The notes: a model not told the origin generated them from the letters alone. 16,252 nt of DNA from Candidatus Latescibacterota bacterium (GCA_016209865.1 JACQVL010000245.1:1-16252); one strand, 5' to 3'; shown: positions 1-6,476, counted from the stretch's first letter. Translations and numbers: made by a program.

Positions 1-485
1 ATCGCCTCATCTTCCCCCTGTCCAGGGCCGCGCAGGCGCTGTCCCAGCTTCAGGAACCGGTACCGCACCCGCACCGCCGACGGGTCATGTTCCAGTGCCT
101 CGTCCAGCGTCTGGATCGCGCGGTCATCCTTCCCCTGCGCCGTGTAGACGTCCGCCAGGATCGCCCGCACGGCGGCGTCATCGTCCGCCCGGTCGATCGC
201 CTGCTTCGCGGCCTGTTCCGCCTGGTCGAGCAGGTTCCGGTTGAGGTACGCCAACGCCAGGTTGGCATAGCCTAACGGCTCATCCGGGACGGTCGTGCAG
301 ACGATCTCGAATTCACGTGTCGCGTGCTCGTAATCGTCCCGCTCGAGGTAGGCCAGGCCGAGGTTTTTGTGGGTGATGGCGACCTTCCACGCCCCTGGGT
401 CGAGCGTGCCCCGGCTGCAATTCAGGAGCAAGAGAAGGGGGAAAAAGGCGAAAAGGCGAAAAGGCGAAGAGGGGAAGAGGTGCAT
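1..485 (-). CDS. TPR-repeat lipoprotein, C-terminus beyond window
   Basis: This reading frame begins at ATG 485 and is still open at base 1, so about 161 residues are visible. An in-frame TAG lies directly upstream, which fixes the start; a weak AGGA stands about 9 nt before it. The N-terminus is a hydrophobic signal ending LLLLLNCS, read here as a lipobox with Cys at about residue 23, although Asn at -1 is atypical. After it come TPR helices: THKNLGLAYLERDDYEHATR, then YANLALAYLNRNLLDQAEQA, then AILADVYTAQGKDDRAIQTL. TPR lipoproteins act as scaffolds on the periplasmic face of a membrane; no specific partner can be named. The gene lies 32 nt after the NTF2-like gene and is probably co-transcribed with it. 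Its signal peptide is encoded by an AAAAGGCG tandem repeat, which is unusual. TPR identity is clear; lipidation is inferred. Confidence 0.8.
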   Translation of the reverse strand, partial: MHLFPSSPFRLFAFFPLLLLLNCSRGTLDPGAWKVAITHKNLGLAYLERDDYEHATREFEIVCTTVPDEPLGYANLALAYLNRNLLDQAEQAAKQAIDRADDDAAVRAILADVYTAQGKDDRAIQTLDEALEHDPSAVRVRYRFLKLGQRLRGPGQGEDEA

Positions 486-507
486 CTAAGTTCGTCCTTC
501 GTCCTTC
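443..507. repeat. Two short tandem repeats at the TPR lipoprotein start
   Basis: AAAAGGCG occurs three times in perfect tandem at 443-466, inside the signal-peptide codons of the left-edge lipoprotein. TTCGTCC occurs 2.4 times at 491-507, between that gene's start and the preceding stop. Both are read directly. The second has the 7-bp period seen in other spacers of this window. Confidence 0.8.
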
Positions 508-517
508 ATACTTGTTG

Positions 518-1021
518 TCATCGTGGCGGCGGTAGGGTTCCGACGGTCAGGGGGGAGAGATGGCGATGGGCGAGCTTCCAGACATCTTTCCCGCCGTCTT
601 TGACCTTCACCCACACGTCCGAAGCCCGCAGGCTGACCGGGGTCGTCACCCCGTCTTTATTCGTCGTCGATCCCATCCGGTAGTAGTGGGCCACGGCGAC
701 CGTCCCGTTCCCATAGACCGCCACGTTGATGTAGCGCGGGTTGTAATTGAACCGCACGTTCGGACTGTCCCAGTTGTTGTTCGGGATGTTCGCCCGGACG
801 TCCTCGATCGTTTCCGGCTCGCCGAAGAACCCGTTGGGCGCGGCGAACGTGAAGCCAGGGGTGTAGTACGTCGAGACCCACTCTTCCCCCTTCTTCTGGT
901 TCCAGAACTGGTAATGCTGTTCGATACGGGCTTCCACGTCTTCTTTATCGCCCGCCATCGCCGGAAGACCGACCGCGAGCAGCAGGACGCCGCACACCCC
1001 ACCGATGATCGTCTTGCGCAT
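518..1021 (-). CDS. Secreted NTF2-like (SnoaL/DUF4440-type) protein
   Basis: The protein has 167 residues. Start ATG 1021 is chosen because AAGGAGG lies 4 nt upstream and because the protein then opens with a classical signal peptide (MRKTIIGG, then GVLLLAVGLPAMAG, cleaved near AMA-GD). The frame could extend to 1117, but that adds 32 residues with no export signal. The mature part has the size and pattern of the cystatin-like alpha+beta NTF2/SnoaL fold. It has an opening helix with EQHYQFWNQKKGEEW, then YYTPGFTFAAPNG, and a closing beta pair with ASDVWVKVKDGGKDVWKLAH. Family members include ketosteroid-isomerase-like enzymes and non-enzymatic binders, so no reaction is assigned. A periplasmic location is inferred. 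It is the first gene of a two-gene unit with the TPR lipoprotein, expressed from the promoter at 1089-1117. Confidence 0.75.
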   Translation of the reverse strand: MRKTIIGGVCGVLLLAVGLPAMAGDKEDVEARIEQHYQFWNQKKGEEWVSTYYTPGFTFAAPNGFFGEPETIEDVRANIPNNNWDSPNVRFNYNPRYINVAVYGNGTVAVAHYYRMGSTTNKDGVTTPVSLRASDVWVKVKDGGKDVWKLAHRHLSPLTVGTLPPPR

Positions 1022-1088
1022 AGCCCCTCCTTGAGACGGAGAACCGAGAACGCGAATGATAGGGAGACTGTTCGTGGACGACGCACAC

Positions 1089-1117
1089 AATGTAGACGGG
1101 GGATACAGGCTTGTCAA
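1089..1117 (-). promoter_or_regulatory. Sigma70-type promoter for the NTF2-like gene
   Basis: On the minus strand a perfect -35 TTGACA (1112-1117) is followed after exactly 17 bp by -10 TACATT (1089-1094). Transcription would start near 1082, giving a leader of about 60 nt before ATG 1021. Confidence 0.65.
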
Positions 1118-1204
1118 CCGCTTTTCGACCGGGTTGGTAAGGATGGACGAGAGAACTTTTTAGTGGATTTTCACAGGCACTCAGTGTACCTTCAAAGAGG
1201 TTTT

Positions 1205-1239
1205 CAATCCGCAATCCGCAATCGACAATCCGCAATCGG
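1205..1239. repeat. Heptanucleotide tandem repeat CAATCSR, five units
   Basis: Five consecutive 7-bp units are visible: CAATCCG, CAATCCG, CAATCGA, CAATCCG, CAATCGG. They lie directly upstream of the ribosome binding site of the Ldh-family gene. The 1022-1254 spacer otherwise holds the divergent promoter; no clear plus-strand promoter was recognised. A related, more degenerate copy lies at 3143-3173. Confidence 0.85.
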
Positions 1240-1254
1240 TAGAAGGAGTGCTCG

Positions 1255-2265
1255 ATGAACGTTCCTCCGACGAAAGCCATTCATGTTCCTGTCGCCGACC
1301 TCCGTCAGCTCGTGACAGTCTTGCTCCAGAGAGTGGGACTCCCCCCGGCGGACGCAGACCTCATCGCGGACTTGATGATCGATACCGACCTGCGTGGAGT
1401 GTTCAGTCACGGGACTCAGACGCTTCACGGGTATTGCAGAGCGTTCCTGACCGGTCAGTTCAATACCAGCCCAGATATCCGCGTCGTGAAAGAGACGCCG
1501 GTCTCGGGCCTCGTCGATGGGGACGGGGGGTTAGGCCATCTGGCGACGCACAAGGCCGCGCGTCTGGCGATCCAAAAAACCCGCGCCACCGGCCTCTGCC
1601 TGGCAGTCAGCCGGAATCACGGTCACTTCGGGAGCGCGGGGAAGTACGTCCGCATGGCCGTCCGCGAGGGATTGATCGGGTTCTGCGTCTCCGGCCTCCT
1701 GGCCCGAGAGCCGGAGGACACGACCGTCAGCGCCTGGGCGCACTCTCCGCTCGATAACCCGCCGATGAGTTTCGGGTGTCCTGCGCGGGACGGGTATCCG
1801 GTGATTCTGGATATGTGTACGAGTGTGGTGGATGAGTGGGACGTCGAATCCGAGCGGTTTCAGATGATCTTTCAGGCGATGCCGTCTGCCGTCTTCCGGA
1901 GTTTCGGGTTGCGTGCCATGGCGGATTTCCTGGCGGCCGGACTGGGCGGGATGATGCTGCCCGGACTGCGGCTGGAGGATCGCCGGTACTCTGGCGCCTA
2001 CTACGGGGCGTTCCTCTGGGTGCTCGACCCGGCCGTCTTCGTCGATCCGGACGCGTTCACCGCCGAGGTCGACCGGACGACCGCCCTCATCCGGCGACTC
2101 CGGCCGCTGCCGGGCTACGACCGGGCCGACCTGCCGGGCGGGCCGGAGTGGGATCGGGAACACGCCTGGGCACTCGAAGGCATTCCATTGGGAGAACATC
2201 ATCAACGGTCGCTTGAAGAGATCGCAGCAGAGTTAGGCGTGGCTGTCCCCTGGCGACGGACGTAA
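1255..2265 (+). CDS. Divergent Ldh-family (malate/L-lactate dehydrogenase type) oxidoreductase
   Basis: The protein has 336 residues, close to the usual length of the Ldh_2 family (NAD(P)-dependent 2-hydroxyacid and ureidoglycolate dehydrogenases). ATG 1255 is preceded by AAGGAG at good spacing. Family motifs are in order: DTDLRGVFSHG (43-53), SRNHGHFGSAGKY (119-131), NPPMSFGCPA (168-177) and VILDMCTSVV (183-192). The next block is unusual. Family members normally carry about 40 residues after DMATS, followed by a G-G-x-K-G-x-G-L element. Here SFGLRAMADFL follows after about 26 residues and the Lys is absent. The Rossmann-independent NAD fold probably persists, but substrate and activity are uncertain. 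The gene is soluble and cytoplasmic by sequence, diverges from the NTF2-like gene and is followed 78 nt later by a small membrane-protein gene. Family assignment is firm; enzyme specificity is unknown. Confidence 0.85.
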   Translation: MNVPPTKAIHVPVADLRQLVTVLLQRVGLPPADADLIADLMIDTDLRGVFSHGTQTLHGYCRAFLTGQFNTSPDIRVVKETPVSGLVDGDGGLGHLATHKAARLAIQKTRATGLCLAVSRNHGHFGSAGKYVRMAVREGLIGFCVSGLLAREPEDTTVSAWAHSPLDNPPMSFGCPARDGYPVILDMCTSVVDEWDVESERFQMIFQAMPSAVFRSFGLRAMADFLAAGLGGMMLPGLRLEDRRYSGAYYGAFLWVLDPAVFVDPDAFTAEVDRTTALIRRLRPLPGYDRADLPGGPEWDREHAWALEGIPLGEHHQRSLEEIAAELGVAVPWRRT

Positions 2266-2328
2266 GGAAGATTGTCGCATTCCTTCTTGAGTGAAACAAC
2301 TCAGCCCGCAGATGAGTCACATCCTATG

Positions 2329-2339
2329 AGGAGGTGATC
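2329..2339 (+). promoter_or_regulatory. Extended Shine-Dalgarno sequence for the 79-residue protein
   Basis: AGGAGGTGATC matches the complement of the canonical bacterial 16S 3' end over 11 consecutive bases, ending 4 nt before ATG 2344. Such full matches are uncommon. The site fixes the start and suggests high translation. Confidence 0.7.
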
Positions 2340-2343
2340 ATCT

Positions 2344-2583
2344 ATGGCATCAGTCATTACACTCATCGTCGATGGCTTCAAAGATCTGACGACGCTGATT
2401 ACCGGGCGCTTGAGCCAACTCTCCACTCTCCAGATTGCCCTTATCGTCGTCGTCGCCGTGCTGGCCGGCATGGTATTGACCTTCGTGGCCATCCTGGCTG
2501 TGAAACTACTCGTCCTCGCCGTGATCCTCTGTGCCCTCTACTTGCTGGTGAAGCGAGTGTTGGCCAGATGGCAGGAGTCGTGA
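2344..2583 (+). CDS. Small two-helix membrane protein, unknown function
   Basis: The protein has 79 residues and I do not recognise a family. The first 28 residues are amphipathic (MASVITLIVDGFKDLTTLIT). Residues 29-51 form one hydrophobic helix and 52-69 a second, separated only by K54, so it may be a hairpin or one bent helix. The short tail KRVLARWQES is basic. The start is set by an exceptional Shine-Dalgarno match (2329-2339). An overlapping 100-residue frame from 2334 lacks such a site and is rejected. The gene lies 78 nt after the Ldh-family gene on the same strand and before the independent metal-locus promoter at 2604, so it belongs to the upstream unit if any. Confidence 0.7.
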   Translation: MASVITLIVDGFKDLTTLITGRLSQLSTLQIALIVVVAVLAGMVLTFVAILAVKLLVLAVILCALYLLVKRVLARWQES

Positions 2584-2603
2584 GAGGGGTCAGGAAAAGT
2601 CTC

Positions 2604-2632
2604 TTGACGCATTCCCCTGTGAGCGGTATATT
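2604..2632 (+). promoter_or_regulatory. Sigma70-type promoter of the metal-handling locus
   Basis: -35 TTGACG (2604-2609) and -10 TATATT (2627-2632) are separated by exactly 17 bp. Transcription would begin near 2639, about 53 nt before ATG 2692. The 17-bp spacing argues against a CueR/MerR promoter, which needs 19-20 bp. Confidence 0.7.
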
Positions 2633-2684
2633 GTAAGCGTATTGAATTCATCCAGGTCTCCGCAAGACAACACTGCTCACAGGG
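2615..2684. promoter_or_regulatory. 10-bp inverted repeat flanking the promoter start, possible operator pair
   Basis: CCCTGTGAGC (2615-2624) lies inside the -35/-10 spacer. Its exact reverse complement GCTCACAGGG (2675-2684) lies at the ribosome binding site of the next gene. Centre-to-centre distance is 60 bp. The arms are seen directly; a repressor binding both, perhaps by looping, is inferred. Confidence 0.5.
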
Positions 2685-2691
2685 TCGTGCG

Positions 2692-3090
2692 ATGCACACG
2701 GGCTTTCGAATCGTCGTGTTATTGAGCTGGCTGTTTGTCTGGGCTCCCTCAGTCGTGGACACCGTATGGTGTTGCGATGGGTCACGTTCGCATCAGTTCC
2801 CTACGCAGCCCGGACACCATCAGAGCGCAGCCGATCACTGTTCCTCTCAGGAGTTCCGTCATGATTGCTGCATCACCGTGTGTCCTGAGATTCTTACCCT
2901 GGCTCAGGCCACGATGCCGTATCGTGGAGCTCCGACTGAGACTGATCCACGAGATAGACTCGACAATCAACCCCTTCAGTCTTTCATACTCCCTCCTTCG
3001 ATGATCCTCTCCGCACACCCGATGTCTCTTGTCATACCCCATCCTCCTCCGTCAGTCCTCTATCTTCTCAACGCGACTTACCGGATCTAA
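2692..3090 (+). CDS. Secreted Cys/His-rich small protein, putative metal binder
   Basis: The protein has 132 residues with an N-terminal signal (FRIVVLLSWLFVWAPSVVD). The mature N-terminal half carries six Cys (27, 28, 50, 59, 60, 64) and five His (34, 42, 43, 49, 57), including CCDG, HH and HDCC. The C-terminal half is Pro-rich and low in complexity. No named family is recognised. Its overall layout, a short exported His/Cys protein just ahead of a copper oxidase gene, is typical of small proteins in copper loci. Metal binding is inferred. A strong promoter lies 60 nt upstream; the ribosome binding site (ACAGGG) is weak and lies within one arm of the inverted repeat. An overlapping 89-residue frame (2735-3004) has no signal or metal motif and was rejected. 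Whether the full C-terminal part is real cannot be judged here. Confidence 0.6.
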   Translation: MHTGFRIVVLLSWLFVWAPSVVDTVWCCDGSRSHQFPTQPGHHQSAADHCSSQEFRHDCCITVCPEILTLAQATMPYRGAPTETDPRDRLDNQPLQSFILPPSMILSAHPMSLVIPHPPPSVLYLLNATYRI

Positions 3091-3109
3091 TCCCGTCTCA
3101 TCGCAAAGC

Positions 3110-3199
3110 CTGTCATTCTGAGCCGGGACGAAATGGATTTATCAATCCGCATTCCGCAATCGATATCAATCGGCGTCTTCGTAGTCGCGACTTCAGTCG
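3110..3199. repeat. Mosaic of dispersed-repeat fragments in the spacer
   Basis: The 131-bp spacer 3091-3221 contains three separate pieces. CTGTCATTCTGAG (3109-3121) is a string I recall from repeats of many bacterial genomes. A degenerate CAATCSR heptamer array lies at 3143-3173. The third is AGTCG-CGACT-TC-AGTCG at 3183-3199, in which a 10-bp palindrome overlaps a second inverted pair. The last could be an operator for the lipoprotein gene or a repeat fragment. Confidence 0.5.
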
Positions 3200-3221
3200 T
3201 GAAGAGAAAGGGGAGAATTCT

Positions 3222-3638
3222 ATGTCCATCATCAGACCGCTCCTCATCCTGGCTCTGCTCGCTGGCTGGCTGTTCACCAGCGCCTGCCAACAGAAGCCTG
3301 CTCAACAGGCTTCTCAGCCGTCTACGGCACCGCAAGACACTGTCGCCGCCTCTCCGGCCGAGCGGCTGCCGAAGATTCGGACCGACATCCAGGACGTCAA
3401 GCTGGCGCTGGCCAAGGATGGCAAATACATGTGCTGTGTCGATCCGCCGTGTGACTGGTGCCTGCTCCATGAGGGGGATTGTGAATGCCGGGACAATCTG
3501 GAAGCGGGTAAAGAGGTCTGTCCCGGCTGTGGACTGGGCTGGCACAACGGTCAGGGCGCGGTCAAGGGCGTCGACGCCCGCAAGGTCAAATGGGCGATCA
3601 CCCACGAACACGAGAAAAGCCAGGAACATAAGCATTAA
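3222..3638 (+). CDS. Cys-rich lipoprotein with His-rich tail, putative metal binder
   Basis: The protein has 138 residues. ATG 3222 follows AAGGGGAG at suitable spacing. A hydrophobic signal runs to FTSAC, making Cys22 the probable lipidation site. Residues 23-68 are a polar Gln/Ser/Pro linker followed by a short helix. The core then packs eight Cys (71, 72, 77, 80, 87, 89, 100, 103) in CCVDPPCDWC, CECR and VCPGCGLGWH, and the C-terminus is HEHEKSQEHKH. The Cys pairs look like zinc-knuckle or metal-thiolate ligands, and a His tail is common in proteins that bind Cu or Zn. No named family is assigned. It lies 15 nt before the multicopper oxidase gene, so it is almost certainly co-transcribed and works in the same envelope metal pathway. 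Metal identity is inferred from that neighbour. Confidence 0.75.
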   Translation: MSIIRPLLILALLAGWLFTSACQQKPAQQASQPSTAPQDTVAASPAERLPKIRTDIQDVKLALAKDGKYMCCVDPPCDWCLLHEGDCECRDNLEAGKEVCPGCGLGWHNGQGAVKGVDARKVKWAITHEHEKSQEHKH

Positions 3639-3653
3639 CGGGGAGGTGTCAGG

Positions 3654-5069
3654 ATGAACCAGGAACGGCGCGGGTTCTTGAAACAGACGGCCCTCGCGGT
3701 CACCGGGCTGCTGGCCGGCCGGAAAGCCCTCGCGGCGCAGGAGACGGCGCGCGTCCAGACGACGGCGGGCGAGTCAGTGTATACGCAATTCTCGGCTCCG
3801 ATGGGTCGTGCCTTGCCGGTCGACGTACCCGACCTGCCCAGGCTGCCCTGGCGGTGGAACGATGGGGCGAAAGAGTTCCATCTCGTCGCGGACGTCGTCA
3901 AGCGGGAATTCCTCCCCGGCTCGACGTTCGACGTCTGGGGCTACAACGGCAGCATGCCCGGCCCGACGATCGAGGTCAACCAGGGCGACCGGGTCAGGGT
4001 TGTCGTCGAGAATCGGCTCCCGGAGCCGACGACAGTCCACTGGCACGGGGTCGAGGTCCCGATCGCGATGGACGGGGTCGAAGGGGTGACGCAGGACCCC
4101 ATCCCGCCGGGCGGGCGGTTTGTGTATGAATTCACCGTCCACCAGTACGGCACGTTCTTCTACCATGCGCACATGCCGATGCAGCAGATGATGGGGATGA
4201 TCGGCCTGTTCATCATGCACCCGCGAGAGCCGTACCAGCCGCGGTGCGAGAAAGATTTCGGGTTGATCCTCCAGGAATGGGCGATCCTCCCCAACAACAC
4301 CATCCCCAACAGCCTCTCGATGGAATTCAACTGGCTCACGATCAACGGCAAGTCAGGCCCGGCGACCACCCCGCTCATCGTGAAGCTCGGCGAGCGGGTG
4401 CGTATCCGGATGGTGAACTTGAGCATGGACCACCATCCCATGCACCTGCACGGGAACACGTTCTACGTCACGGGCACGGAGGCCGGCCGGGTGCCTCAGG
4501 CCGCCTGGACGCCGGCCAACACCGTCATCGTCGGAGTGGCGCAGTGCCGGGATGTTGAGTTCGAGGCGAAATACCCTGGCGACTGGATGCTCCACTGCCA
4601 TCTGCCGCATCACATGATGAATCACATGGCCTCGATGGTCGGCCCGCTCGTCCATCTCGGACAGGGCATGCACCCGGGGATGGGGATGGAAGAGGGGATG
4701 GGCGTGCTCCAGCAAGGGACTGCGCTCTCCGAAGAGAACGGGCCCAGCCTGGGGCGGAGCATGGGGGTGGGAGCGACGTTTGACGAAGCGACGACCCACC
4801 TCCCTCTGCAACAAGACCACAGCGGGCACCAGGGGCCGGCGGCGCGAGTGCCTGGTTACCCGCAAGACCATTTCATGGCGATGGACGCCCTGGTGGACAA
4901 GTCCGAGACGTACGGCCTCCGGCCGGCCTGGAGCGGCGGGGTAATGGGGATGACGACGCTGGTGCGCGTCCTGCCCCCGGCACTCTACGACAAGATCATG
5001 GTGTTAAAGAAGGAACCATCCAAGTCCAGACCGGCCACGCAGCCGGAGATGGAGCACCGCCATGAGTGA
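3654..5069 (+). CDS. Tat-exported two-domain multicopper oxidase with Met-rich tail
   Basis: The protein has 471 residues. A Tat signal RRGFLKQ (5-11) with a weakly hydrophobic segment ends near ALAAQ. All four copper motifs are intact: HWHG (129-132), HAH (171-173), HPMHLHG (261-267), and HCHLPHHMMNHM (314-325) with Cys315 and axial Met325 for type 1 copper. Only 88 residues separate the second and third motifs, against about 260 in three-domain CotA-type enzymes. This is therefore a two-domain oxidase related to small laccases, which work as trimers. Residues 335-471 form an unusual extension that starts MHPGMGMEEGMG, rich in Met, His and Gly, and ends in a conserved-looking LVRVLPPALYDKIM block. 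The likely role is oxidation of Cu(I), or a laccase reaction, in the periplasm. GGGGAGG precedes the start. It shares an operon with the Cys-rich lipoprotein and probably the TolC-like channel. Confidence 0.92.
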   Translation: MNQERRGFLKQTALAVTGLLAGRKALAAQETARVQTTAGESVYTQFSAPMGRALPVDVPDLPRLPWRWNDGAKEFHLVADVVKREFLPGSTFDVWGYNGSMPGPTIEVNQGDRVRVVVENRLPEPTTVHWHGVEVPIAMDGVEGVTQDPIPPGGRFVYEFTVHQYGTFFYHAHMPMQQMMGMIGLFIMHPREPYQPRCEKDFGLILQEWAILPNNTIPNSLSMEFNWLTINGKSGPATTPLIVKLGERVRIRMVNLSMDHHPMHLHGNTFYVTGTEAGRVPQAAWTPANTVIVGVAQCRDVEFEAKYPGDWMLHCHLPHHMMNHMASMVGPLVHLGQGMHPGMGMEEGMGVLQQGTALSEENGPSLGRSMGVGATFDEATTHLPLQQDHSGHQGPAARVPGYPQDHFMAMDALVDKSETYGLRPAWSGGVMGMTTLVRVLPPALYDKIMVLKKEPSKSRPATQPEMEHRHE

Positions 5070-5076
5070 CGGGTAG

Positions 5077-5096
5077 GGGCGCGATGCATCGCGCCC
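5077..5096. repeat. Perfect 20-bp palindrome, REP-like
   Basis: GGGCGCGATGCATCGCGCCC is its own reverse complement and lies 7 nt after the oxidase stop, preceded by GGTAG. As RNA it could fold into a short GC hairpin, but no T-tract follows, so an intrinsic terminator is unlikely. Similar GTAGGGGCG-type palindromes are, from memory, dispersed in many environmental genomes. Confidence 0.6.
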
Positions 5097-5144
5097 GTCA
5101 GGACGAGTGACGAGAAAAAAACAGGAAGAAGAAGGAGAGTGATG

Positions 5145-6467
5145 ATGCAGGGTGTCTCCAGAAGGCTGTCGCTGGTGTGCTGTCTGATCGGGCTGCTGGC
5201 GCTCCCGGTGTCGATCCCCGTCCTCAGCGCCGCTGATCAGGCCCAGGAGTCCGCTCCGGTGCTTCGTCTGGAAGACCTTGAGCGGCGAGCGCTCGACCAG
5301 AGTCCCGCCCTCCGCCAGGAGGCAGCCCGGGTGCGCGCGGCGAGCGGACGGACGACTCAGGCTGGTCTCTATCCCAACCCCGTCATCGGCTATAACGGGG
5401 ACGAGATCAGCCGTGGGCCGGTCATCCGGGGCGGCGAGCACGGACTCTTCGTCGAACAGCCGCTCGTCATGAGCGGCAGATTAAGGGTCAATCGCCGGAT
5501 GTTCAGACACGAGCAGCAGCAGGCCGAGGCCACGGCGGAGGCCCAGCAGTACCGGGTGCTCAACACCGTCCGCCTCCTCTACTACCAGGCGCTGGGGGCG
5601 GAGCGACTGGTGCAGGTGCGCGCAGACCTCGCCCGGATCGCCCGTGAAGCGGTGGATATCTCCGAGCAGTTGTACAACGTCGGTCAGGCGGACCGGCCGG
5701 ACGTGATCGAGGCTGAAGTCGAAGCAGAACGCGTGGACCTCGCCCTGACTCAGGCCCGGCAGAGACGGGAGACGGTATGGTGGCGGCTCGCCGAGGCGGT
5801 GGGCGATCCCTCGCTGAGACGCATGCCCCTGGCTGGCAGCCTTGAAGACTCCATCCCACCGCTCGACCAGGAGCAGGTCCTCCAGTCGCTCGTCCGCGAC
5901 AGTCCGGAGATCAAGATGACCCGCGCGGGCGTGGCACGAGCGGACGCGGCCCTCACGTACGCCCGCGTCGAGCGCATCCCGGACCTCGTCGTGCGAGGAG
6001 GATTGCGCTACAACCGTGAATTAATCGAGCGCGGGGGGCAGCCGGTCGGCCTCGAAGGCTTCGCGGATGCCGGCATCCGGCTTCCTCTCTTCGACCGCAA
6101 CCAGGGCAGCATCGCGGCGGCGCGGGCGGACATCGACCGCGCGGAGCACGAAGTCAAACGGGTCCAGCTCTCCCTGCAGACCCGACTGGCCGTGGCGTTC
6201 AGCGAATACCGGGTCACGCAGGACGCGGTGAGCCGGTACCGGAACACCATCCTCCCGCGCGCTCGACAGGCGTATGAGCTGTACCGGAACAAGTTCCAGC
6301 AGATGGCCGCCGCCTACCCCCAGGTCCTCATCGCTCAGCGGAACCTGTTCCAATTGGAGGATGAGTACGTGACCGCCCAGGTGAACCTGTGGCGGATGGT
6401 CGTGGCCATCCGCGGGTTCCTGCTCGTCGAGGGGTTTGAGGGGAGGGGCAGAGGAAGTGAAGAGTGA
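5145..6467 (+). CDS. TolC-family outer-membrane channel (CzcC/CusC-like)
   Basis: The protein has 440 residues, usual for the family. GTG 5139, ATG 5142 and ATG 5145 are all possible; 5145 puts AAGGAG 7 nt upstream and is preferred. A signal peptide (LVCCLIGLLALPVSIPVLSA) is followed by the internally duplicated TolC fold. The first half has LEDLERRALDQSPALRQEAA, GLYPNPVIGYNGDE and the helix QLYNVGQADRPDVIEAEVE. The second half has SPEIKMTRAGVARADAALTY, RIPDLVVRGGLRYNRE, GIRLPLFDRNQGSIAAARAD and a final long helix. LFDRNQG and YPNP are typical of metal-efflux (CzcC) members. It would form the trimeric outer-membrane exit duct of an RND or similar pump. No inner-membrane pump or adaptor gene is present in the window, so its partner lies elsewhere. 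It follows the oxidase by 75 nt, across the REP-like palindrome. Confidence 0.9.
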   Translation: MQGVSRRLSLVCCLIGLLALPVSIPVLSAADQAQESAPVLRLEDLERRALDQSPALRQEAARVRAASGRTTQAGLYPNPVIGYNGDEISRGPVIRGGEHGLFVEQPLVMSGRLRVNRRMFRHEQQQAEATAEAQQYRVLNTVRLLYYQALGAERLVQVRADLARIAREAVDISEQLYNVGQADRPDVIEAEVEAERVDLALTQARQRRETVWWRLAEAVGDPSLRRMPLAGSLEDSIPPLDQEQVLQSLVRDSPEIKMTRAGVARADAALTYARVERIPDLVVRGGLRYNRELIERGGQPVGLEGFADAGIRLPLFDRNQGSIAAARADIDRAEHEVKRVQLSLQTRLAVAFSEYRVTQDAVSRYRNTILPRARQAYELYRNKFQQMAAAYPQVLIAQRNLFQLEDEYVTAQVNLWRMVVAIRGFLLVEGFEGRGRGSEE

Positions 6468-6476
6468 AGAGTGCAG
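6456..6476. repeat. Heptanucleotide tandem repeat AGTGAAG, three units
   Basis: Units AGTGAAG, AGTGAAG and AGTGCAG run across the stop codon of the TolC-like gene (TGA at 6465-6467), so they encode its last residues. The convergent gap to the transporter gene is only 39 bp. Related pairs with AGTGACG-like units lie at 8322-8335 and 5102-5115. Confidence 0.8.

Noticed and set aside
1205-1239. Possible CRISPR-like array
   Set aside because: The 7-bp units are directly adjacent without spacers, so this is a simple tandem repeat.
560-1258. 232-residue plus-strand frame
   Set aside because: It is antisense to the NTF2-like gene, Arg/His-rich and repetitive, and its end is made of the CAATCCG repeat.
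1531-2205. 224-residue minus-strand frame
   Set aside because: It is antisense to the Ldh-family gene and has no recognisable domain or ribosome site.
2604-2632. CueR/MerR-type copper promoter
   Set aside because: The -35/-10 spacing is 17 bp rather than 19-20 bp, and the dyad does not lie within the spacer.
2735-3004. 89-residue frame overlapping the Cys/His-rich gene
   Set aside because: It starts internally without a ribosome site; the other frame has a signal peptide and follows the promoter.
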